Positions 58,129-64,000 of a stretch of 64,000 nucleotides of DNA are shown here, piece after piece. The stretch is from Propionicicella superfundia DSM 22317 (GTDB taxonomy: Bacteria; Actinomycetota; Actinomycetes; Propionibacteriales; Propionibacteriaceae): assembly GCF_000423465.1 (NCBI RefSeq), contig NZ_KE384021.1:677459-741458 (forward strand), in the 5' to 3' direction. The translations under genes and the position numbers were made by a program. The notes beneath the pieces are model-generated. The model worked only from the letters and a program-made list of their open reading frames with translations, did no database searches and had not been told where the DNA came from. The stretch's first letter is position 1, and every line of letters starts with the position of its first letter.

Positions 58129-59577
58129 TCAGGCGAAGAGCTTGGCCCAGGTGACGAGCCAGACAGCACCCCCGCCGGGGCCGTAGTTGCGCTTGTTGAA
58201 TGCCGTCACCTGCTGGACGGTGCGAGTGTCCCAGGCTCCCCAGATCTTCGTGCTGTACCCCTTCCCGTTGAGGAGGGCCTGGAGGGCCGCGACGCGTTGA
58301 TTCGCGGGGGTCTTGGTGAGCTTCGCGGCGAGCAGCCGCAGCATCTGGGGCGTGGCCACGCCTGTCACGGAGAGGCCGACGCGGCGCTGGTAGCCCTTGA
58401 CCGCCGCGAGGGTGCGCGCGTCGAAGCGCCCGCTGAAGCTCACCGAGAAGCCCTCGGCGAGGAGGAGCCGCTGGAGCGCGATGATCCGGAAACCGGTCTG
58501 GCCCGAGCGCAGGGTGGTGAACGGCATGTCGAAGCGGTACAGCGTGTTGGACCGCATGTACGGCAGCACGGCCGAGAAGTAGGCGGATCCGCCGTAGCCG
58601 ACCTTGGCGACGGTCTTCAGATAGGTCTCGGGCGCGGTGCGGAGACTCCTCGTCGCCGCGTAGCGGGAGTCCGTGGCGTACAGGGTCGCGGCGTCGGCGA
58701 TCGAGGCCGCGGCGTTCCCGTACATCCGGTACTTCGTTGTCACGATCTTCCCGTTGACCGAGGAGAAGACGGTGTAGCACCCGGTCTGGTAGGGGCTCTT
58801 CTTCGAGGTGCACGTGAGACCGAAGTAGTTCCTGGTCTTCTTCACCAGCGTCGACAGCCCGTAGTTCGTGTGGTAGGCCGCTTGCGCGAGGAGAACCGAC
58901 GCCGGCACGCCACGCAGGTAGTGGTGCGACTGGGCCGCGCTCGAGAGCGAGGAGAAGAAGGACGACTTCTGCGCGGCCGTCGCCGTCACCTTCGGCTCCG
59001 CCGGCGTCAGGTTGTACTGGTACAGGTTGTACGTCTTCATGATCGAGATCACCGTCGACGCATAGGTCGGATCGGTGGCGTATCCGGCCTTGGCGACCTC
59101 GCGGATGAACTGATCGGGATTGGTCGTGTACGCGAACGCCTTCGAATAACGCGATGCCGTGGTCAGCAGCCGGCTGTGATCCGCGAACGAGTTGAGGACG
59201 CTGGAGTAGGTGCGGAAGCTCGCCTTCTCGGTGCGCGGGGTCGCCGGCGTGCCGTAGTACTCGGTCGTGGTGAGCGTGACGCAGCCGCTCTGGTACGGCG
59301 ACTTCGTGGAGGTGCACTTGATGCCGAAGTAGTTGTTGTACTTCGCGGCGAGGTTCGACCGGCCCCACCCGGACTCGAGGATCGCCTGGCCCATCGTCAC
59401 CGACGCGGGCACCTCCGACAGCGCCTGGTTCTCCTGGGCTGCGGCGGTGATCTTCGAGATGAAGGCCTGCTGAGTGGTCTGGGCGTCGGCCGGGGAGGGC
59501 AGGAGCCAGACACTCGCGGTGGCGGCGAGCGCCAGCGTGGTGACGGCCGCGGAGAATGCGCGCACGGGGTTCTTCAC
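58129..59577 (-). CDS. Secreted protein with tandem glucosaminidase domains and peptidoglycan-binding repeats
   Basis: 482 residues from GTG 59577. TATTAC 6 nt upstream suggests leaderless translation. A Sec signal peptide ends near PSPADAQ (about residue 32). The first glucosaminidase-fold domain (about 35-190) has the catalytic Glu68 in AILESGWGRS and a Cys pair (88, 99). The second (about 203-345) is a clear duplicate (SPYQTGC, NYFGL) but has His236 in place of the Glu, so is probably inactive. Two repeats after 355 (GFRIIALQRLLLAEGFSVSFSGRFDARTLAAVKGYQ type) are peptidoglycan-binding-like. It should cleave or bind cell-wall glycan chains outside the cell. Confidence 0.85.
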   Translation of the reverse strand: MKNPVRAFSAAVTTLALAATASVWLLPSPADAQTTQQAFISKITAAAQENQALSEVPASVTMGQAILESGWGRSNLAAKYNNYFGIKCTSTKSPYQSGCVTLTTTEYYGTPATPRTEKASFRTYSSVLNSFADHSRLLTTASRYSKAFAYTTNPDQFIREVAKAGYATDPTYASTVISIMKTYNLYQYNLTPAEPKVTATAAQKSSFFSSLSSAAQSHHYLRGVPASVLLAQAAYHTNYGLSTLVKKTRNYFGLTCTSKKSPYQTGCYTVFSSVNGKIVTTKYRMYGNAAASIADAATLYATDSRYAATRSLRTAPETYLKTVAKVGYGGSAYFSAVLPYMRSNTLYRFDMPFTTLRSGQTGFRIIALQRLLLAEGFSVSFSGRFDARTLAAVKGYQRRVGLSVTGVATPQMLRLLAAKLTKTPANQRVAALQALLNGKGYSTKIWGAWDTRTVQQVTAFNKRNYGPGGGAVWLVTWAKLFA

Positions 59578-59583
59578 ACGTGA

Positions 59584-59589
59584 GTAATA
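59584..59589 (-). promoter_or_regulatory. -10 hexamer of a leaderless promoter for the glucosaminidase gene
   Basis: TATTAC on the minus strand, 6 nt before GTG 59577. No Shine-Dalgarno sequence. Confidence 0.5.
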
Positions 59590-59723
59590 TCTGACCTCCC
59601 GCGGCCGGGACCAGCCGTGATTTTGCCGCGTCCTTCGCAGGTCTGCCCGGGATCCCTGTGCGCGTAGGGAAGACGGCCATGCTCCACCTGTCTCGACCAT
59701 CGGTTGAGATCTGGGCTCGTTTC

Positions 59724-59746
59724 GACGCCGGGCGACGGTCGGCGTC
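59724..59746 (-). terminator. Possible terminator of the two-component operon
   Basis: A 7-bp stem GACGCCG/CGGCGTC (59724-59730, 59740-59746), 18 nt downstream of the histidine kinase stop. No clear T-tract. Confidence 0.4.
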
Positions 59747-59764
59747 CCGCGAGCCGCAGCGGGT

Positions 59765-61234
59765 TCAGAGCAGCGCCACCGTCGTGTCCGGCGCGGAGCG
59801 CGGGAGCGTGATGATGAAGGACGTCCGCACGCCCGGCTCGCTCTCGACCCCCACCGTGCCCCCGTGGGCCCGCACCACGGCCTTGACGATCGCCAGGCCG
59901 AGCCCTGTGCTGGAGCCGGAGGTCCGCACGCGGCTCGCCTCGCCTCGCATGAACCGCTCGAACACCCTGCCGAGGATCTCGGGCGGGATGCCCGGACCGT
60001 CGTCGGTCACGCGGATCTCCACGGTCTCGGGGGTCGCCGCGACGCTGGTGTGGACCTTCGTCCCGGCCGGGGTGTGCGTGCGGGCGTTCGTCAGGAGGTT
60101 GGCGACGATCTGGTGCAGGCGGTTCCCGTCCGCGGCCAGGAACACGGGCTCGTCGGGCGCGCTGAACGTCCAGTCGTGGTCGGGACCGGCCGCCCGTGCA
60201 TCGGCGACGGCGTTGATGACGATCTCCGACGCGTCCACCTCGGAGCGCTCTATGGCCGGGCCTGTGTCGAGCCGGGCGAGCAGCAGCAGGTCGTTGACCA
60301 GCTCGCTCATCCGGTCCGACTCGGACTCGATGCGCTCCAGGGCGTAGCGGGTGTCGGGAGTGTTCGAGTCGCGGTCTCGACGGGTCAACTCGGCGTAGCC
60401 GCGGATCGAGGCCAGCGGGTTGCGCAGTTCGTGTGACGCATCGGCCACGAACTGCCGAACCCTCGTCTCGCTCTCCTGCCGTACCGCGAGGGCGTTCTCG
60501 ACGTTGTCGAGCATGAGGTTGAACGCCTTGCCGACGCTGCCCACCTCGGTGTGCGGGTCGGCGTCGGCCTCGCTCACCCGGGTCCCGATGGACACCTCGC
60601 CTCGCTCCAGGTTGAGCTGGGAGACCGTGGTCGCCGCGGCCGCCAGCCGGTTGAGCGGCCGTAGGGACCGGACCACGATGGTCCGGGCGATGAGGACGGA
60701 GATGGTCACCGTCGCGATGATGAGCACTGCCTGGGTGACCACCACGGTCGTCATGGTCTCGGTGAGCGCCTTCATCGGCAGCCCGACAACGATGGCCCCT
60801 CCGGTGGGCAGGATGCTCACGCGCACCCTGTACAGGCCCAGACCCGGCAGGTCGGCGTTCTGCTTGGCGGTCGTGGTCCGCGCCGCCATCAGCGCGGTGA
60901 CGTCGTCGCCGTTCAGGGACACCCAGCCGTCGTCGGTGAGCCGCCCCTGCGCCGTCGCGGTGCCGGTCGAGTCGATCTCGACGGCGACCGTGCCGATCTG
61001 TTGCCCGACACCGGCACCTGGCGGCTGCGTCCCGTTCTCGGGGTTGTCGCGGGTGATCCGGGCGAAGGTCGAATCGAGGCGATCGTCCAGTTCGGAGACC
61101 ATGACCTGGTAGGTCGTGACGCTCGTCAGGAGGCCGAGCAGCACGGTGCCGAGGGCGACGAGCACCGCGACCTGGAGCACGAGCTTGCGCCCGAGGGTTC
61201 CTCGGCCGAGGGCGGGTGGCGGAGCAGAGGTCAT
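59765..61234 (-). CDS. Sensor histidine kinase, MprB/TcrY-like
   Basis: 489 residues. Two membrane helices (about 18-40 and 163-185) enclose a 120-residue extracytoplasmic sensor. HAMP region (about 185-250) follows, then the phosphoacceptor His268 in VADASHELRNPL, then the ATPase domain with NLLTNARTHTP (N box), DDGPGIPPE (G1) and STGLGLAIVKAVV (G2). It should sense an envelope signal and phosphorylate the regulator encoded upstream, with which it overlaps by 4 bp (ATGA). The signal is unknown. Confidence 0.93.
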   Translation of the reverse strand: MTSAPPPALGRGTLGRKLVLQVAVLVALGTVLLGLLTSVTTYQVMVSELDDRLDSTFARITRDNPENGTQPPGAGVGQQIGTVAVEIDSTGTATAQGRLTDDGWVSLNGDDVTALMAARTTTAKQNADLPGLGLYRVRVSILPTGGAIVVGLPMKALTETMTTVVVTQAVLIIATVTISVLIARTIVVRSLRPLNRLAAAATTVSQLNLERGEVSIGTRVSEADADPHTEVGSVGKAFNLMLDNVENALAVRQESETRVRQFVADASHELRNPLASIRGYAELTRRDRDSNTPDTRYALERIESESDRMSELVNDLLLLARLDTGPAIERSEVDASEIVINAVADARAAGPDHDWTFSAPDEPVFLAADGNRLHQIVANLLTNARTHTPAGTKVHTSVAATPETVEIRVTDDGPGIPPEILGRVFERFMRGEASRVRTSGSSTGLGLAIVKAVVRAHGGTVGVESEPGVRTSFIITLPRSAPDTTVALL

Positions 61235-61965
61235 TCGGCGGGCTTCAGCATGTATCCCGCGCCGCGCAGAGTGTGGATCATCGGCCGGCGGCCGACGTCG
61301 ATCTTCTTGCGGAGGTAGGAGATGTAGAGTTCCACGACGTTCGCCTGGCCGCCGAAGTCGTAGTTCCAGACCCGGTCCAGGATCTGCGCCTTCGACAGCA
61401 CGCGGCGCGGATTGCGCATGAGATAGCGCAGGAGCTCGAACTCGGTGGCTGTCAGGTGGATGTCGGTGCCGCCGCGACTCACCTCATGACTGTCCTCGTC
61501 CAGCACGAGGTCGCCCACGATGAGCTGACTCTCGGATCGGATGAGGCTCGCGCCGGTCCGCCGCAGCAGGGCACGCAGGCGGGCGATGAGCTCTTCGAGG
61601 CTGAAGGGCTTGGTGACGTAGTCGTCGCCGCCGGCCGTCAGGCCGCCGATGCGGTCCTCGACAGCGTCCTTCGCGGTCAGGAAGATGACGGGCACCTCGG
61701 GTTGGGAGGCGCGGATCCGGCGCATGACCTCAAGCCCGTCGAAGTCGGGCAGCATCATGTCGAGGACGATCGCATCCGGTCTGGTCTGGGACGCGGCCTT
61801 GACCGCGGCCGTGCCGCTGGCCGCGGTCGTGACCTCCCAGCCCTCGTAGCGCATGGCCATGGAGAGCAGTTCGGTGATCGACTGCTCGTCGTCGACGGTC
61901 AGCACCCTGATGGGGCTGCCATCCGGGCGCGTAAGGGATTGTGGGGTCCCCGCTGTGTGAGTCAT
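61231..61965 (-). CDS. OmpR/PhoB-family response regulator, MprA/TcrX-like
   Basis: 244 residues from ATG 61965. Receiver domain with VDDE (25-28), phosphoacceptor Asp69 in IVLDMMLPD, Thr in FLTAKD and Lys in VTKPFSLEEL. A winged-helix domain follows (VLDEDSHEVSRGG, TATEFELLRYLMRNPRRVLSKAQILDRVW, VELYISYLRKKID). It binds DNA and regulates transcription after phosphorylation by the kinase encoded next. A good promoter with direct CACAG repeats lies upstream, suggesting autoregulation. Confidence 0.94.
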   Translation of the reverse strand: MTHTAGTPQSLTRPDGSPIRVLTVDDEQSITELLSMAMRYEGWEVTTAASGTAAVKAASQTRPDAIVLDMMLPDFDGLEVMRRIRASQPEVPVIFLTAKDAVEDRIGGLTAGGDDYVTKPFSLEELIARLRALLRRTGASLIRSESQLIVGDLVLDEDSHEVSRGGTDIHLTATEFELLRYLMRNPRRVLSKAQILDRVWNYDFGGQANVVELYISYLRKKIDVGRRPMIHTLRGAGYMLKPAE

Positions 61966-62001
61966 GTGCCCAATCTGGTGGTCGACTATGAGTTGTCTCC
62001 A

Positions 62002-62031
62002 TGTAAAACCTGTGAATGGTCTGTGTGTCAA
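62002..62031 (-). promoter_or_regulatory. Promoter of the two-component operon
   Basis: On the minus strand, TTGACA (62031-62026) with TTTACA 18 nt on (62007-62002). Two CACAG repeats 11 nt apart fall between them and could be the regulator's own site. The promoter overlaps the last codons of the doxX gene. Confidence 0.5.
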
Positions 62032-62468
62032 GAGGTCAGGTCGGAATCGGCCTCCTCCCGGCGCCGCCTCCGGGAGACGCGCGCGCCGTCCACAGACGCC
62101 CTCCCGGCCCCCGCGCCGATGAGGACAAGGGCGAACGCGATCAGCGCGGCGTGATACTCCCAGCCGCCGTCGGCGACCCACGGTCCGCGGAAATAGGTGG
62201 TCCAGGCGATGGCGAGCCCGAACTCCACCACGAAGACCGCCGCCACGAGCGGGGTCAGCCAGCCGATCACGATGAGGAAGCCGCCGACGATCTCGAGCAC
62301 GACGGCGCCGTAGGCGAACAGGAGTGGCTGGGGCAGCCCGACGGCCTGCAGGTAGGCGGTCTGTGCGTCCATTCCCTCCAGGAAGAACCGGCGGACGCCG
62401 TGCATGATCATGAGGAGCCCGAAGCCCGTCCGGCCGAACAACAAGGCGATGTCGCGGAGCACCTGCAC
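62028..62468 (-). CDS. DoxX family membrane protein
   Basis: 146 residues from GTG 62468 with AAAGGA 6-7 nt upstream. Four hydrophobic helices; RTGFGLLMIMHGVRRF and LEIVGGFLIVIGWLTPL are DoxX motifs. Family members are linked to thiol or oxidative-stress membrane complexes in some actinobacteria. A charged Arg/Glu-rich C-terminus follows the last helix. It lies upstream of the two-component genes on the same strand (62-bp gap), but those have their own promoter. Confidence 0.85.
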   Translation of the reverse strand: MQVLRDIALLFGRTGFGLLMIMHGVRRFFLEGMDAQTAYLQAVGLPQPLLFAYGAVVLEIVGGFLIVIGWLTPLVAAVFVVEFGLAIAWTTYFRGPWVADGGWEYHAALIAFALVLIGAGAGRASVDGARVSRRRRREEADSDLTS

Positions 62469-62668
62469 GGCGGGTCCTTTCTGTCGTCGTGGACCAACGC
62501 TAGCTCCTCGGCCGGTCAGCGGGCCGAAGGGAGGCGCATGGTGTCGCGGGCGTTCTCACCGGACGCCGCGGGGCGGTCGGCGGGCCCGTCGCCTCACCGT
62601 GGAGCCGCCGCCGACGGGATTCCCGCGCGGGCCGGGCGGAGGGCGCGCGACCATGTGAGACTTGGCCC

Positions 62669-63802
62669 GTGACGACCTTCGATTTCGCGACCACCGGCCG
62701 CATCCTGTTCGGGCCCGGCCGGTCGGCCGAGCTGCCGTCCATCGTCGCCGGGATGGGCGAGCGCCCGTTCGTCGTGACCGGCTCCGATCCGACGCGGTAC
62801 GCGGCGATCCTGGGCGACCTGCAGGCGGGGTTCCGCGTCGCCGGCGAACCCACCGTCGAGGTGGTCCGGGATGCGCTCGCGGCCGCACGTGCGCAGGACG
62901 CGGACCTGGTCGTGGCGATCGGCGGCGGCTCGGTCATCGACACCTCCAAGGCCGTGGCGGCGTTGCTGGGCAACGGGGGAGACCCGCTCGACTACGCGGA
63001 GGTGATCGGCGCGGGCCGCACGCTGACCCGGCCGTCGGTGCCGCTCGTCGCCGTGCCGACGACGTCGGGCACGGGCAGCGAGGCGACCGCGAACGCCGTG
63101 GTGGGCTCGGTCGAGCACGGCGTCAAGGTCAGCCTGCGCTCGGTGCACATGCTGCCGGACGTCGCGCTGGTCGACCCGGAGCTCGTCGTCGACTGCCCGC
63201 CCCACGTGACGGCCTCGGCCGGCCTCGATGCGCTGACACAGTGCATCGAGCCCCTCGTGTCGCATCTCGCGACGCCGTTGACCGACGCGCTGTGTCGTGA
63301 GGGGCTGCGCCGGGCGGGGAGAGGGCTGCGACGCGCCTATGCCGACGGGGCGGATCTCGCCGCTCGCACCGATATGGCCATCTGCTCGCTGGTGAGCGGG
63401 ATGTCCTTGGCCAACGCCAAGCTCGGAGCCGTGCACGGTCTCGCCGGGCCGCTGGGCGGGATGATCTGGGCTCCGCACGGCTCGATCTGTGCCGCGCTGC
63501 TGCCGGCGGTGTGCCGGGTGAACATCGCGGCGCTGAAGAGCCGCGATGCCGGGAACGCGGCTCTGGCCCGCTACGCGGAGGTGGGCGAACTCCTCACCGG
63601 GACCGCGGATGCGGATGCCGGGATCGCCTGGATCGCCGAGACGGTCCGGATGCTCGGGATCGGCGGGCTCGGCTCGCTCGGACTGACCGAGGACCGGATC
63701 GACGAGGCCTGTGAGAAGGGCGCCGCGGCATCGAGCATGAAGGGCAATCCTCTCGTGCTGACCCACGAGGAGTTGCGCGAGATCATCGTCTCGTCCTGGT
63801 AG
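62669..63802 (+). CDS. Iron-containing alcohol dehydrogenase family protein
   Basis: 377 residues from GTG 62669 (no ribosome-binding site seen). NAD-binding GGGSVIDTSKAVA (about 94-106) and VPTTSGTGSEAT are group III dehydrogenase blocks. Metal-ligand regions are SAGLDALTQCIE, AKLGAVHGLAGPLGG and WAPHGSICA. The N-terminus FATTGRILFGPG is typical. Substrate is not readable: butanol, lactaldehyde, 1,3-propanediol and maleylacetate reductases share this fold. Confidence 0.9.
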   Translation: MTTFDFATTGRILFGPGRSAELPSIVAGMGERPFVVTGSDPTRYAAILGDLQAGFRVAGEPTVEVVRDALAAARAQDADLVVAIGGGSVIDTSKAVAALLGNGGDPLDYAEVIGAGRTLTRPSVPLVAVPTTSGTGSEATANAVVGSVEHGVKVSLRSVHMLPDVALVDPELVVDCPPHVTASAGLDALTQCIEPLVSHLATPLTDALCREGLRRAGRGLRRAYADGADLAARTDMAICSLVSGMSLANAKLGAVHGLAGPLGGMIWAPHGSICAALLPAVCRVNIAALKSRDAGNAALARYAEVGELLTGTADADAGIAWIAETVRMLGIGGLGSLGLTEDRIDEACEKGAAASSMKGNPLVLTHEELREIIVSSW

Positions 63803-63831
63803 GCGGCCCCGCTCCCGGCGATCGGCCGAGC

Positions 63832-63848
63832 CCGCGCCGGTCGCGCGG
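63832..63848. terminator. Possible terminator between convergent genes
   Basis: A short stem CCGCGC/GCGCGG with a 5-nt loop, between the stops at 63802 and 63854. GC-rich background makes this weak. Confidence 0.3.
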
Positions 63849-63853
63849 CACGA

Positions 63854-64000
63854 TCAGGCGACGACGACCTCGTTGGTGATGTCGACGTTGCCGCGGATCG
63901 CATGCGAGTACGGGCAGATGGTGTGCCCGACGGCGACGGCCTGCTCGGCGTCGGCCTGGGCGACACCGCCGCCGAATTCGGTGATCAGGTGGACGGTCAG
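63854..64000 (-). CDS. Organic hydroperoxide resistance (Ohr/OsmC family) protein, C-terminal fragment
   Basis: The last 48 codons; the gene begins beyond the right edge. HTICPYSHAIRGNVDIT is the Ohr signature with the second active-site Cys, and it ends NEVVVA. Ohr reduces organic hydroperoxides with dihydrolipoyl thiols in the cytosol. The first active-site Cys is outside the window. Confidence 0.85.
   Translation of the reverse strand: MTVHLITEFGGGVAQADAEQAVAVGHTICPYSHAIRGNVDITNEVVVA

Overview
This is a GC-rich (about 70%) actinobacterial chromosome segment. The evidence is an actinobacterial-type fused RmlC-RmlD, an LppX/LprAFG-like lipoprotein, an FHA/MoxR/DUF58/transglutaminase-fold cluster, an MprAB/TcrXY-like two-component system, and many genes with a TANNNT hexamer 6-7 nt before the start codon (the leaderless architecture common in Actinomycetota). 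Pyruvate phosphate dikinase together with a succinyl-CoA:acetate-type CoA-transferase would fit a propionate-type fermenter (Propionibacteriales), but that is inference. I see no rRNA, tRNA, CRISPR array, transposase or prophage.

Layout. 1-6000: sirtuin fragment, membrane protein, class II aldolase, membrane protein, CoA-transferase, DUF1015 protein. 6000-14300: dTDP-rhamnose genes (rmlCD fusion, rmlB, rmlA), an initiating sugar-phosphate transferase behind a structured leader, a YwiC-like protein and galE. 14300-17700: glycan ABC exporter plus two glycosyltransferases, one with the bacterial sialyltransferase-type motifs. 17700-20400: a four-gene acyl-activation set (PPTase-like protein, FabG-like reductase, AMP ligase, acyl carrier protein). 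20470-34000: a complete predicted pseudaminic acid pathway (pseH, pseI, pseC, pseB, pseG and a pseF-aldo/keto-reductase fusion), with a GT39-like membrane protein, a large low-GC capsule-type transferase, a methyltransferase-like protein with a poly-Asp run, and an unassigned protein. Together, 6-34 kb reads as a surface polysaccharide locus. Rhamnose and galactose donors and CMP-pseudaminic acid would be made in the cytosol, assembled on a polyprenyl carrier and exported by the ABC transporter.

34-39 kb: ppdK, a repeat-rich intergenic region, a truncated CitC-like gene with citX but no citDEF, and a siderophore-interacting protein behind a DtxR/IdeR-like box. 39-53 kb: FHA protein, 2010-residue Ig/FN3 repeat protein, MoxR ATPase, DUF58, a transglutaminase-fold protein that has lost its catalytic Cys and His, and an RDD-FHA protein. 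53-57 kb: OpuC-type compatible-solute ABC transporter. 57-64 kb: deoC, MarC family, secreted double glucosaminidase, two-component system, DoxX, iron-type alcohol dehydrogenase and the C-terminus of an Ohr/OsmC peroxidase.

The best candidates for something new are the acyl-activation set next to the pseudaminic acid genes (possible N-acyl modification of the sugar), the PseF fusion to an aldo/keto-reductase-like domain without recognisable catalytic residues, the orphan CitC-like/CitX pair, and the catalytically dead transglutaminase-fold and glucosaminidase domains.
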